64,000 bases of DNA, taken from JADKAV01 sp041393775 (lineage in GTDB: Bacteria > Actinomycetota > Actinomycetes > S36-B12 > UBA10799). The notes beneath the pieces were generated by a model that worked only from the letters and a program-made list of their open reading frames with translations, searched no databases and was not told where the DNA came from. Where the stretch lies: NCBI GenBank assembly GCA_041393775.1, contig JAWKJM010000011.1:1-64000 (forward strand). The letters are read 5' to 3'. This document shows positions 41,023-49,669 of this stretch, piece after piece. Position 1 is the stretch's first letter. Each line of letters opens with the position of its first letter. The translations under genes and the position numbers were made by a program.

Positions 41023-44000
41023 TGCCCAAACGCACTGACATCAAGAGCGTGCTGGTCATCGGTTCGGGCCCGATCGTCATCGGTCAGGCCTGCGAGTTCG
41101 ACTACTCCGGTACCCAGGCATGCCGGGTCCTGCGTGCCGAGGGCATGCGTGTGGTCCTGGTCAACAGCAACCCGGCCACGATCATGACCGACCCGGAGTT
41201 CGCGGACGCGACCTACATCGAGCCGATCACCGCCGAGTTCGTGGAGAAGGTGATCGAAAAGGAGCGCCCGGACGCGTTGCTTCCGACCCTGGGTGGCCAG
41301 ACCGCACTCAACACGGCGATGGCGCTGGCCGAGAACGGAGTGCTGGAACGCTACGAAGTGGAACTCATCGGAGCCGACATCGACGCGATCCAGCGCGGTG
41401 AGAACCGCGAGTTGTTCAAGCAGATCGTCGACAAGGTCGGCGCGGAGTCTGCTCGGTCGGCCGTTTGCCACACGCTCGAGGAGTGCCTCGAGGCGGTGGC
41501 GGACCTCGGCTACCCGGTCGTCGTGCGGCCGTCCTTCACGATGGGAGGTGCCGGCTCGGGCATGGCCTACGACGAGGCGGATCTGCGCCACTACGCAGGC
41601 ACAGGCCTGACCGCGAGCCCAACCACAGAAGTGCTGCTCGAGGAGTCGATCCTCGGGTGGAAGGAGTACGAACTCGAACTCATGCGCGACCGCAACGACA
41701 ACGTTGTGGTGGTCTGCTCCATCGAGAACGTGGACCCGCTGGGTGTGCACACCGGGGATTCGATCACCGTGGCCCCGGCACTGACGCTGACCGACCGCGA
41801 GTATCAGCGGATGCGTGACGTCGGGATAGCGGTGATCCGCGAAGTGGGCGTGGACACCGGCGGATGCAACATCCAGTTCGCCATCCACCCGGAGAACGGC
41901 CGGATCGTCGTGATCGAGATGAACCCGCGGGTGTCACGCAGTTCCGCGCTGGCGTCCAAAGCCACCGGCTTCCCGATCGCCAAGATCGCGGCGAAGCTGG
42001 CTGTGGGCTACAGCCTCGACGAGATCCCCAACGACATCACGCGGCAGACCCCGGCGTCTTTCGAGCCGACCCTGGACTACATCGTGGTCAAGGTTCCGCG
42101 GTTCGCCTTCGAGAAGTTCCCCGGAGCCGATGAGACCCTGACCACCACGATGAAGAGCGTCGGGGAGGCGATGTCGATCGGCCGGAACTTCAGCCAGGCA
42201 CTGCAGAAGGCACTTCGGAGCATCGAGCAGAAAGGCTCCGAGTTCTCGTGGCCCGCGCGGCCACGCCCGCTCGACGACCTGCTCGCCGAGATCGGGCGGC
42301 CGCACGACGGGCGGCTGCAGAAGGTGCAGCAGGCCCTGTGGCTCGGGGCCAGTGTCGCCCAGATCTACGAGATCACCGCGATCGACCCTTGGTTCCTCGA
42401 ACAGATCGTCGTGATCAACGCTGTGGCCGACCAGATCCGCGAGGCCGATCGGCTCTCCCCGACGGTGCTGCGGCGCGCCAAGCAGACCGGCTTCTCCGAC
42501 GCCCAGATCGCAGCACTGCGGGGCAGCCGCGAAGATGTCATTCGCGGCGTGCGTCACGCGCTCGGGGTGCGGCCCGTGTTCAAGACCGTCGACACGTGTG
42601 CCGCGGAGTTCCCGGCGCACACCCCGTACCACTACTCCAGCTACGACGCGGAGACGGAAGTCGAAACCCGCCAGACCGAAGCGGTCATAATCCTGGGATC
42701 AGGACCGAACCGGATCGGCCAGGGGATCGAGTTCGATTACAGCTGCGTGCACGCCACCTTGTCACTGCGCGAGGCCGGCTACGAGGCGATCATGGTCAAC
42801 TGCAACCCCGAGACGGTCTCCACGGACTACGACACGGCCAACCGGCTGTACTTCGAGCCGCTCACGCTGGAGGACGTGCTCGAAGTCATCGCCGCCGAAC
42901 AGGCTGTCGGGCCGGTCAAGGGTGTGATCACCCAACTGGGCGGGCAGACCCCGCTGGGCCTCGCTGCCCGGCTCAAGGCGGAAGGGATCCCCCTGCTCGG
43001 CACCACCCCGGAGGCCATCCACCTGGCCGAGGAGCGCGGTGCTTTCGGACAGGTGCTCAAGGCCGCTGGTCTGCCCGTGCCCAAGCACGGCATGGCCCGC
43101 AGCGTGGCCGAGGCCGAGGCGATCGCGGCCGAGATCGGATACCCGGTTCTGGTGCGTCCGTCCTATGTGCTCGGTGGCCGCGGCATGGAGATCGTCTACG
43201 ACGATTCGATGCTGGCCAGCTACATCGAGCGGGCGACGCAGGCCAGCCCCGAGCATCCGGTGCTGGTCGACCAGTTCCTCGACGATGCCATCGAGATCGA
43301 TGTGGACGCGTTGTACGACGGCACGGATCTGTACCTCGGCGGCGTGATGGAGCACATCGAGGAGGCGGGGATCCACTCCGGGGACTCCGCGTGCGCCCTG
43401 CCGCCGATCACCCTGGGCCGCCAGGAACTCGACCAGATCCGGGAGAGCACCCGCGCGATCGCAGCGGGGGTGGGGGTCCGTGGCCTGCTCAACATCCAGT
43501 TCGCCCTGACCCTCGACCGGCTGTTCGTGCTCGAGGCCAACCCACGCGCGTCCCGCACTGTGCCCTTCGTCTCCAAAGCGACCGGGGTGCCGTTGGCCAA
43601 GGCGGCCGCCCGCATCGCCGTCGGTCAGACGATCCGGCAACTGCGCGCCGACGGCATCCTGCCGGCCACGGGCGACGCTACCGAACTGCCCGTGGGGTCG
43701 GCGATGTCGGTGAAGGAGGCGGTGATGCCGTTCGGCCGCTTCCACGGAGTCGACAGTGTGCTGGGGCCGGAGATGCGCTCGACCGGTGAGGTGATGGGGA
43801 TCGACGCGGATTTCGGCACCGCCTTCGCGAAGTCGCAGTCGGGTGCCTACTCCTCCGGGTTGCCAACGTCGGGCCGGGCGATCATCACGGTCGCCAACCG
43901 GGACAAGCGATCGATGATCTTCCCCGTCAAGCGACTGTCCGACCTGGGCTTCGAGATCCTCGCCACCCAGGGCACGGCCGACGTCCTGCGGCGGCATGGG

Positions 44001-44306
44001 TTGAAGGCCACGGTCTTGCGCAAGCACGCCGAAGGCATCGGACCCAACGGTGAGCCCACGACCGTGGCGAGCATCCTGGCAGGTGACGTCGACCTGGTGG
44101 TCAACACCCCGCTGGGAACCGGCGCGCGCGCCGACGGCTACGACATCCGGACGGCCGCGGTTGTCAAAGGCATCCCGTGCATCACCACCGTGCAGGGCCT
44201 GGGCGCCGCCGTGCAAGGCATCGAGGCGCTGCGCACAGGCCGGATCGGCGTTCGGAGCATTCAGGAGCACCAGAGCGATCTCGCCGCACTGTGGGGCGCC
44301 ACATGA
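41022..44306 (+). CDS. carB: Carbamoyl phosphate synthase large subunit
   Basis: A 1094-residue synthetase subunit with two homologous halves. The first (about 1-400) phosphorylates bicarbonate: MPKRTDIKSVLVIGSGPIVI, GQACEFDYSGTQA and MGGAGSGMAY are visible. The oligomerisation segment is about 400-550. The second half (about 555-935) phosphorylates carbamate: ILGSGPNRIGQGIEFDYSCV and VLGGRGMEIVY. The C-terminal MGS-like allosteric domain (about 940-1094) includes ILATQGTADVLRRHG. Full length, no damage. It ends overlapping pyrK by 4 nt. Confidence 0.98.
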   Translation: MPKRTDIKSVLVIGSGPIVIGQACEFDYSGTQACRVLRAEGMRVVLVNSNPATIMTDPEFADATYIEPITAEFVEKVIEKERPDALLPTLGGQTALNTAMALAENGVLERYEVELIGADIDAIQRGENRELFKQIVDKVGAESARSAVCHTLEECLEAVADLGYPVVVRPSFTMGGAGSGMAYDEADLRHYAGTGLTASPTTEVLLEESILGWKEYELELMRDRNDNVVVVCSIENVDPLGVHTGDSITVAPALTLTDREYQRMRDVGIAVIREVGVDTGGCNIQFAIHPENGRIVVIEMNPRVSRSSALASKATGFPIAKIAAKLAVGYSLDEIPNDITRQTPASFEPTLDYIVVKVPRFAFEKFPGADETLTTTMKSVGEAMSIGRNFSQALQKALRSIEQKGSEFSWPARPRPLDDLLAEIGRPHDGRLQKVQQALWLGASVAQIYEITAIDPWFLEQIVVINAVADQIREADRLSPTVLRRAKQTGFSDAQIAALRGSREDVIRGVRHALGVRPVFKTVDTCAAEFPAHTPYHYSSYDAETEVETRQTEAVIILGSGPNRIGQGIEFDYSCVHATLSLREAGYEAIMVNCNPETVSTDYDTANRLYFEPLTLEDVLEVIAAEQAVGPVKGVITQLGGQTPLGLAARLKAEGIPLLGTTPEAIHLAEERGAFGQVLKAAGLPVPKHGMARSVAEAEAIAAEIGYPVLVRPSYVLGGRGMEIVYDDSMLASYIERATQASPEHPVLVDQFLDDAIEIDVDALYDGTDLYLGGVMEHIEEAGIHSGDSACALPPITLGRQELDQIRESTRAIAAGVGVRGLLNIQFALTLDRLFVLEANPRASRTVPFVSKATGVPLAKAAARIAVGQTIRQLRADGILPATGDATELPVGSAMSVKEAVMPFGRFHGVDSVLGPEMRSTGEVMGIDADFGTAFAKSQSGAYSSGLPTSGRAIITVANRDKRSMIFPVKRLSDLGFEILATQGTADVLRRHGLKATVLRKHAEGIGPNGEPTTVASILAGDVDLVVNTPLGTGARADGYDIRTAAVVKGIPCITTVQGLGAAVQGIEALRTGRIGVRSIQEHQSDLAALWGAT

Positions 44307-45139
44307 CGACGCAGGCCGATGCCGAGGTGCTTACGGTGCGCCGGGACGGGGCGTACTACCACCTGTCATTCGCGGCTCCGGGGATCGCCGATGGCTTCCG
44401 TCCTGGGCACTTCGTCGCCATCGCGGTGGATGACGCGCACATCCTGCGCCGTGCCTTCTCGATCCGATCGGCCTCGACCAAGGCGGGGGGAGCGCTGCAG
44501 ATCATCGTTTCGCCCAAAGGTCCGGGGACGAAGTGGCTGGTCGCTCGGCGGCCCGGCGATGTGATCAATGTGATCGCACCGCTGGGCAGGCCCTTCCGGC
44601 TGCCGACCGAGCCCGTCCCGTGCGTTCTGGTCGGTGGTGGCTACGGGGTCGCGCCCCTGTTCGAACTGGCGACCCAGTTGCGCGGCCGTGGTTGTGCCGT
44701 GGAGATCATCGTCGGTGCCGGCGACATGCAGCGCCTGTACGGCGTGGTCGAGGCCCGCCGCGTCAGCGATGCGGTACACGTGACCACGGACGATGGATCT
44801 GCCGGTGAACACGGACGGGTCACGGACCCGCTGCGCCGGATCCTCGCCGGTGGCCATCCGGCGGTGTACGCCTGCGGACCTATGGCGATGCTGCAGGCGG
44901 TTTCGGAGGTCAGCGCAGAATTCGGTGCGGTCGCGCAATGCGCGGTGGAGGAGTCCATGGCCTGCGGGGTCGGCGTCTGCATGACCTGTGTCCTGCCGGT
45001 CGTGGGCGACGACGGGGTGACCCGCATGGTCCGCTCGTGCACGGACGGGCCGGTCTTCTTCGGTGATCGTGTGCGCTGGTCGGAGGTGGGCACTGTGCCC
45101 GCGGACACTCTCGGTGCTCCGGAGGCCCGCGATGATTGA
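44303..45139 (+). CDS. pyrK: Dihydroorotate dehydrogenase electron-transfer subunit
   Basis: A 278-residue FAD and 2Fe-2S protein that links PyrD to NAD+. The flavin-binding barrel has LRRAFSIRSAS, and the NAD-binding domain has VLVGGGYGVAPLFELATQL and VYACGPMAML. The C-terminal iron-sulfur ligands are in CAVEESMACGVGVCMTC plus RSCTDGPVF. This subunit accompanies class 1B PyrD. It overlaps carB (4 nt) and pyrD (8 nt), so a stable PyrD-PyrK complex is expected. Confidence 0.93.
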   Translation: MTTQADAEVLTVRRDGAYYHLSFAAPGIADGFRPGHFVAIAVDDAHILRRAFSIRSASTKAGGALQIIVSPKGPGTKWLVARRPGDVINVIAPLGRPFRLPTEPVPCVLVGGGYGVAPLFELATQLRGRGCAVEIIVGAGDMQRLYGVVEARRVSDAVHVTTDDGSAGEHGRVTDPLRRILAGGHPAVYACGPMAMLQAVSEVSAEFGAVAQCAVEESMACGVGVCMTCVLPVVGDDGVTRMVRSCTDGPVFFGDRVRWSEVGTVPADTLGAPEARDD

Positions 45140-46064
45140 TGCCCGGGTCAGGCTGGGCACAGTGGAGTTCGCGGGCCCGGCCTTCACCGCATCGGGGTGT
45201 GCTGCCGCCGGCAAGGAGTTGTCGGCCTTCTTCGACCTCACCGAGATCGGGGGGGTGGTGACCAAGAGCATCATGTTGCGCCCCCGCTCCGGCCGCCCCA
45301 CGCCACGGATGGTGGAAACGCCCTCCGGCATGCTCAACTCGATCGGTCTGCAGGGTCCGGGCATCGAGTCCTTCCTCGCCAACGACCTCTCCTGGTTGTC
45401 GGAGCGCGGGGTCGCGACAGTTGTGTCGATCGCAGGCGAGACCGTCGACGAGTTCGGGCAGTTGGCACGCATCCTGCGCAACGAGCCCGCCGTGAAAGCC
45501 ATCGAGGTCAACATCTCGTGCCCGAATGTCGAAAGCCGTGGCCAGGTCTTCGCCTGTGAGGTCATGTCCGCATCCTCGGTGATCCATCAGGTCAGGCGGA
45601 ACACCAACAGCAGCGTCCCGATCTTCGCCAAACTCTCTCCGGACGTCACCAGCATCGCCGAGATCGCGCTGGCCTGTCACAATGCGGGCGCGGACGGCTT
45701 CTCAGTCATGAACACCACCCTCGGCATGGCGATCGACGCCGACACCATGCGCCCGATCCTGGGCGGTGTCACCGGAGGGCTCAGCGGCCCGGCGATCCGG
45801 CCGATCGCGGTACGGGCCGTGTGGCAGGTGCACCAGGTGCTTCCCGAGATCCCGATCCTCGGCATGGGTGGGATCGCGACTGGGGCGGACGCGCTGCAGT
45901 TCATCGCGGCAGGAGCCTCGGCGGTGAGCGTCGGGACGATGACGTTCAACGACCCCTCCGCGCCGGTGCGGGTGCAGAGGGAACTGCTCGCTCTGCTGGA
46001 CGAACGAGGCTTCCCCACCGTCGCGGATGCGGTGGGGATCGCGCACCGAGGAGGTCTGACATGA
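45132..46064 (+). CDS. pyrD: Dihydroorotate dehydrogenase, class 1B catalytic subunit
   Basis: A 310-residue cytosolic FMN enzyme. ASGCAAAGKELSAFFDL and KSIMLRPRSGRPTPRMVE form the N-terminal substrate/FMN region, VNISCPNVES the central motif, GGLSGPAIRPIAVR the flavin-binding region, and ILGMGGIATGADALQFIAAG the phosphate-binding region. There is no N-terminal membrane helix, unlike the class 2 enzyme of mycobacteria. Together with pyrK this points to an NAD-linked class 1B system. It overlaps pyrK and pyrF. Confidence 0.93.
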   Translation: MIDARVRLGTVEFAGPAFTASGCAAAGKELSAFFDLTEIGGVVTKSIMLRPRSGRPTPRMVETPSGMLNSIGLQGPGIESFLANDLSWLSERGVATVVSIAGETVDEFGQLARILRNEPAVKAIEVNISCPNVESRGQVFACEVMSASSVIHQVRRNTNSSVPIFAKLSPDVTSIAEIALACHNAGADGFSVMNTTLGMAIDADTMRPILGGVTGGLSGPAIRPIAVRAVWQVHQVLPEIPILGMGGIATGADALQFIAAGASAVSVGTMTFNDPSAPVRVQRELLALLDERGFPTVADAVGIAHRGGLT

Positions 46065-46768
46065 CTGCTGCGCCGATCGCCCTGGCTCTCGACGCGCCCG
46101 ACCTGGCGACGGCCTGCGGTTGGGCCAACGCAGTCAACGGGGTCTTCTCGCACATCAAGGTCGGACTGGAGACCTACCTGCGCGACGGCGCCCTGGGTGT
46201 GGCTGAGATCCGGGACGCCGCACCGGACTGCGCGCTCTTCCTGGACCTGAAGTTGCACGATATTCCCAACACCATGCGTGGCGCCGCCAGGTCCGTAGCC
46301 GCTCTGGAGCCGGATATCTTGACCGTCCACGCGGCCGCCGGTTCCGCTGGCATCGAAGCGGTGGCACAGGCGCTGCCGGACACCAAGGTGGCTGCGGTGA
46401 CCGTCCTCACGAGCCTGGGGCCGCTGGACCTCACCGGGATGGGCGTGTCGGGCACGCCCGAACAGGTCGTGATGCGCTGGGCGCGGTTCGCGGTCGCCGC
46501 CGGTGCCCGCGCGGTCGTCAGCTCGGCTCAGGAGGTGTCGACCTTGCACGCGCTGCTCGGCGATGGTGTCCTGTTGATCACTCCCGGGATCAGGCCGGCA
46601 GGGGTTGAGCACGCCGACCAGCAGCGGGTGGTCACCCCTGCGGACGCCGTCTCGAGCGGTGCGGGCCTGCTGGTGGTGGGCAGGCCGGTGACTGCCGCCG
46701 AGGATCCGCGCGCGTCCGCGCAGGCGATCGCGGGGGAGGCGTTGGAGGCACTCGCGGCGGTTCGGTAG
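46061..46768 (+). CDS. pyrF: Orotidine 5'-phosphate decarboxylase (type I)
   Basis: A 235-residue TIM-barrel decarboxylase giving UMP. The catalytic motif DLKLHDIPNT (about 63-72) is the type I form found in Bacillus and E. coli. Mycobacterial PyrF has instead the longer type II form with a DAKRGDIG motif. LITPGIRPAG is the phosphate-binding loop. It is the last enzyme of the pyr operon. Its TAG stop also forms the first three bases of TAGGGT, a minus-10 box for mihF. Confidence 0.95.
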   Translation: MTAAPIALALDAPDLATACGWANAVNGVFSHIKVGLETYLRDGALGVAEIRDAAPDCALFLDLKLHDIPNTMRGAARSVAALEPDILTVHAAAGSAGIEAVAQALPDTKVAAVTVLTSLGPLDLTGMGVSGTPEQVVMRWARFAVAAGARAVVSSAQEVSTLHALLGDGVLLITPGIRPAGVEHADQQRVVTPADAVSSGAGLLVVGRPVTAAEDPRASAQAIAGEALEALAAVR

Positions 46769-46771
46769 GGT
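46766..46771 (+). promoter_or_regulatory. Minus-10 box TAGGGT of mihF (leaderless)
   Basis: TAGGGT begins with the pyrF stop codon and ends 7 nt before the mihF GTG, which has no ribosome site; the spacing is that of a leaderless promoter. Confidence 0.45.
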
Positions 46772-46778
46772 CGTCGCC

Positions 46779-47093
46779 GTGCGGCCTCCTTCCTTGTCCA
46801 GCGAGCAACGGGCCGCGGCAAGTGCCAAGGCCGTGGCCAACCGCCGCCGCCGGGCCGAGGTCAAGCAGCAGTTGCGGCGTGGCCACTTGGGCTGGCACGA
46901 GTTGCTGTCGCTGGCGCACATCGACGAGGTGGTGGCGGCCCTGCGCGTGCAGGAGGCCCTGCTGTGCCTGCCGGGGGTCGGTCCGCAGCGCTTGAACCGC
47001 ATCATGAAACACGCGCGGGTCGCACCGACCCGAAGGCTGCGTGGGCTGGGCGATCATCAGATCGCACTGCTCACCGAAGTCCTTTCGCCATGA
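46779..47093 (+). CDS. mihF: Actinobacterial integration host factor
   Basis: A 104-residue nucleoid-associated protein of the mIHF/sIHF family, unrelated to the enterobacterial IHF heterodimer. The helical N-terminal part has RAAASAKAVANRRRRAEVKQ, and the helix-two-turn-helix DNA-binding region is LLCLPGVGPQRLNRIM. LRGLGDHQIALL ends the domain. In mycobacteria this protein is essential and condenses DNA. The GTG start at 46779 fits the conserved MRPPSLSSEQR beginning. It overlaps gmk by 4 nt, an order conserved in actinobacteria. Confidence 0.95.
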   Translation: MRPPSLSSEQRAAASAKAVANRRRRAEVKQQLRRGHLGWHELLSLAHIDEVVAALRVQEALLCLPGVGPQRLNRIMKHARVAPTRRLRGLGDHQIALLTEVLSP

Positions 47094-47632
47094 GCCGTTT
47101 GTTCGTCGTTTCCGGACCCAGCGGCGTCGGCAAGTCCACCGTTGTCGCGCGGTTGCTGGAGGACCGGCCGGACGTCTGGTTGTCGGTATCGGCGACGACC
47201 CGTGCGCCGCGACCGGGGGAGCAGCACGGGCGCGAGTACTACTTCCTCACCGCTGATGAATTCAAGGGGATGGCCCAAACGGGGCAGTTACTGGAATGGG
47301 CCACATTCGCCGGCAACTCCTACGGAACCCCCCGGGGTCCAGTCGAGGAACACCTCGCTGCCGGCAGGCCGGTCCTTCTGGAGATCGAACTCGAGGGAGC
47401 CCGATTGGTTCGCAAGGCGATGCCGGACTGCGTGCTGGTCTTCTTGGAGCCTCCCAGCCCGGAGGAGCTCAAACGCCGGTTGGTGGGTCGCGGTACGGAG
47501 GATGATGCGGCGGTACGGGCCCGGTTGGAGCGCGCCGACGCCGAACTGACCGCGGTCGCCGAGTTCGACCATGTCGTGCGCAACGTGGACGTCGAGACGG
47601 CAGCCGCGGAGTTGGGAGCCCTGATCCGGTAG
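47090..47632 (+). CDS. gmk: Guanylate kinase
   Basis: A 180-residue GMP kinase. The P-loop is VSGPSGVGKSTVV (about 7-19), the GMP-binding region is SATTRAPRPGEQHGREYYF (about 34-52), and EWATFAGNSYGTP follows. The lid region is RGTEDDAAVRARL. Length is normal. It follows mihF with overlap and is separated from rpoZ by a family B palindrome. Confidence 0.97.
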   Translation: MSRLFVVSGPSGVGKSTVVARLLEDRPDVWLSVSATTRAPRPGEQHGREYYFLTADEFKGMAQTGQLLEWATFAGNSYGTPRGPVEEHLAAGRPVLLEIELEGARLVRKAMPDCVLVFLEPPSPEELKRRLVGRGTEDDAAVRARLERADAELTAVAEFDHVVRNVDVETAAAELGALIR

Positions 47633-47682
47633 ACCGCGGCCGTTTCATGACATTGGCCTGGAGGAGTCGCCGGCGGGCCTGA

Positions 47683-47798
47683 TTGTGACGAAGTTGCGGG
47701 CCGTCCGCGCGTTCTGTTACGAAGGTGAGCGGTCTGAGCCGTCGGGACCGCGCACCTTGGTGACAATCCGGGTGTGACCCCCCGCAACTTCGTCACAC
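47683..47798. repeat. Family B palindrome, copy B4
   Basis: The clearest example of the nested form. The outer arms are TTGTGACGAAGTTGCGGG and CCCGCAACTTCGTCACA. The inner arms are TGTTACGAAGGTGAGCGGTC and GACCGCGCACCTTGGTGACA. It lies in the 293-bp gap between gmk and rpoZ; the rest of that gap holds only the rpoZ promoter region. Confidence 0.9.
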
Positions 47799-47888
47799 AA
47801 CGTTCGCCGAGGCTCGCCCCGCTTGCCAGGAACATGTTCGACGATGCCGTCGCCGTGGTGCCAGGGGTCATCTGAGTAGCTGATCGGC

Positions 47889-47894
47889 TACCCT
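47889..47894 (+). promoter_or_regulatory. Minus-10 box TACCCT of rpoZ
   Basis: TACCCT lies 31 nt before the GTG of rpoZ in GGCTACCCTTATTAGGAG, giving a short leader that contains GAAAGG. Confidence 0.4.
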
Positions 47895-47925
47895 TATTAG
47901 GAGTTTGCCGAAGAAAGGTTCCCCT

Positions 47926-48204
47926 GTGGCAGTTGTAGATGGTCGCACAGAGGGCATCACGTACCCTCCGCTGGACGCGTTGCTCGAGAAGACCGATTCG
48001 AAGTACTCCTTGGTGATCGAGGCGGCGCGGCGTGCCCGCCAGATCAACGCCTATTACAGCCAGCTCTCCGAGGGCGCCCTCGAGCACGTGGGCCCGCTCG
48101 TGGAGACGTACCAGCATGAGAAGCCGCTGTCCATCGCGCTGCGGGAAATCAACGACGGTCTGCTGGAGACCAGCAACGTCACGGTTGAGGAGACCGAAGC
48201 CTGA
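47926..48204 (+). CDS. rpoZ: RNA polymerase omega subunit
   Basis: A 92-residue omega subunit that helps assemble RNA polymerase. The conserved core is EGITYPPLDALLEKTDSKYS followed by ARRARQINAYYSQL. GTG at 47926 is preferred: GAAAGG lies 8 nt upstream, and the protein then begins VAVVDGRTEG. A TTG at 47905 would add seven residues but sits only 1-2 nt after its AGGAG. The stop TGA overlaps the CTG used by coaBC. Confidence 0.95.
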   Translation: MAVVDGRTEGITYPPLDALLEKTDSKYSLVIEAARRARQINAYYSQLSEGALEHVGPLVETYQHEKPLSIALREINDGLLETSNVTVEETEA

Positions 48205-49409
48205 ACCCCGAGGTCGTCCTCGGTGTAGGTGGCGGGATCGCCGCCTACAAAGCCGCTGAGGTCCTGCGCCGGATCCAGGCGCTCGATGCCGCGGTCACCG
48301 TCGTCCCCACGAAGACCGCTCTGGAATTCGTCGGCATCGCGACGTGGTCGGCATTGTCCGGCCGACCGGTGACCAGCGACTTCTTCGACAACGTGCACGA
48401 AGTTCCGCATGTGCGCATCGGGCAGCAAGCCGAACTGGTCGTCGTGGCACCTGCGACCGCCAACCTTCTGGCGAAGGCGGCGTATGGCCTGGCCGACGAC
48501 CTCCTCACGAACACTCTGCTGACGGCGCACTGCCCCGTCATCATGTTCCCGGCGATGCACACCGAGATGTGGGAGCATCCGGCCACCCGGGCGAACGTGG
48601 CGACGCTGCGCGACCGCGGCGTCCTTGTGGTGGATCCTGACTCCGGGCGACTGACGGGGTTCGATTCGGGCCCCGGCCGGTTGCCGGAACCGGAGGCGAT
48701 CGCTTGGATCGTGCAGGCTGCCCTCGCGTCGCCGGATCTCAAACCTGATCTTCGGGGCCGGCACGTGGTCATCAGCGGCGGCGGGACCCGCGAGCGTTTG
48801 GACCCCGTCCGGCACATCGGAAACCGCTCGACCGGCAAGCAGGCGATGGCACTGGCGGCGACGGCCGTTTCCCGAGGGGCGCGGGTGACCCTCATCCGGG
48901 GCGACGTCAAGGTTCCGACCCCCGCCGGCGTGGACGTCATCGATGCATTGACGGCTGATGAGATGCTGGTGGCAGCCCGCGAGGTGGCACCCGGGGCCGA
49001 TGTTGTCGTCATGGCCGCGGCGATCGCGGACTTCCGTGCCGAGACGCTGCCGGATGCGAAGATCAAGAAGACCGGCAGCCCCACGCTGGATCTGAACCTG
49101 GTGCACAACCCCGATGTGCTGGCGACCCTGGTCGCAGAGCGCAGCGGAAAGACTCCGCTGCTGGTCGGGTTCGCCGCCGAGACCGGTGACGAGAACGGGA
49201 CCTGGCTCGAACACGCGCAGGAGAAGTTCGAGGCCAAAGGTTGCGACATCATGGTCGCCAACCCGGTCGGCCATAACCGGGGGTTCGGCACGGAACACAA
49301 CGAGGGGATGCTCCTGCTCGGGGGCGGCGTCGCCGAGGAAGTGCCCGGTGGGCAGAAGGTCCACCTGTCCCACCGCCTGTTCGACGCCGTGGTCGAGCGA
49401 CTCGGCTGA
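48201..49409 (+). CDS. coaBC: Phosphopantothenoylcysteine decarboxylase/synthetase
   Basis: A 402-residue bifunctional enzyme of coenzyme A synthesis. The FMN-dependent CoaC domain (about 1-180) has VVLGVGGGIAAYKAAEVL, the catalytic-His region in DNVHEVPHVRIG and PAMHTEMWEHPATRAN. The CTP-dependent CoaB domain has VISGGGTRERLDPVRHIGNR and VMAAAIADFR. The first ATG/GTG/TTG in this frame is TTG at 48354, which would remove the essential GGIAAYK region. The frame upstream has a stop at 48186. The only workable start is CTG at 48201, 8 nt after GAGGAG and overlapping the rpoZ stop (CTGA). Confidence 0.93.
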   Translation: MNPEVVLGVGGGIAAYKAAEVLRRIQALDAAVTVVPTKTALEFVGIATWSALSGRPVTSDFFDNVHEVPHVRIGQQAELVVVAPATANLLAKAAYGLADDLLTNTLLTAHCPVIMFPAMHTEMWEHPATRANVATLRDRGVLVVDPDSGRLTGFDSGPGRLPEPEAIAWIVQAALASPDLKPDLRGRHVVISGGGTRERLDPVRHIGNRSTGKQAMALAATAVSRGARVTLIRGDVKVPTPAGVDVIDALTADEMLVAAREVAPGADVVVMAAAIADFRAETLPDAKIKKTGSPTLDLNLVHNPDVLATLVAERSGKTPLLVGFAAETGDENGTWLEHAQEKFEAKGCDIMVANPVGHNRGFGTEHNEGMLLLGGGVAEEVPGGQKVHLSHRLFDAVVERLG

Positions 49410-49455
49410 GGTTGGGGCCGACGTCCCAGTGTGCGTCAGGTTCGTTTGTGGCATC

Positions 49456-49615
49456 CGCGGCGTTCAGGCGGGAAAATGCCGGGCGAAATCGGTCAGGTTA
49501 GAGAACGTGCACGAGGTTAGAGAAGCCACACGTGCGTTCTCTAACCTCGTGCACGTTCTCTAACCTCGCGGCCAAGTCCTGCCGCCACCGAGTACACGAG
49601 CCGCTTTCGGACTAG
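49456..49615 (+). repeat. Family A element, copy A7
   Basis: The best-preserved full-length copy: 5' flank GCGGCGTTCAGGCGGGAAAA then TGCCGGGCGAAATCGGTCAG; perfect arms (from GGTTAGAGAACGTGCACGAG...) around loop GCCACACGTGCG; and 3' flank CGCGGCCAAGTCCTGCCGCC, ending CTTTCGGACTAG. It lies between coaBC and metK. Confidence 0.92.
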
Positions 49616-49647
49616 AGTTCCGTGTCCGCGATAGACAGAATCACCCC

Positions 49648-49669
49648 GGGTCCGTTGTCGGACCCTTTT
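49648..49669 (+). terminator. Intrinsic terminator-like hairpin upstream of metK
   Basis: GGGTCCG and CGGACCC form a 7-bp stem with loop TTGT, followed by TTTT. It is the only hairpin-plus-T-run of classical form that I noticed in an intergenic region of this window. It can end the rpoZ-coaBC transcript; because it lies 33 nt before the metK start codon it could also act as an attenuator. TAGACT at 49672-49677 may be the metK minus-10 box. Confidence 0.6.

Noticed and set aside
42248..44270. Long frames of about 500 residues on both strands within carB
   Set aside because: They overlap the conserved carB sequence and are shadows in other frames.
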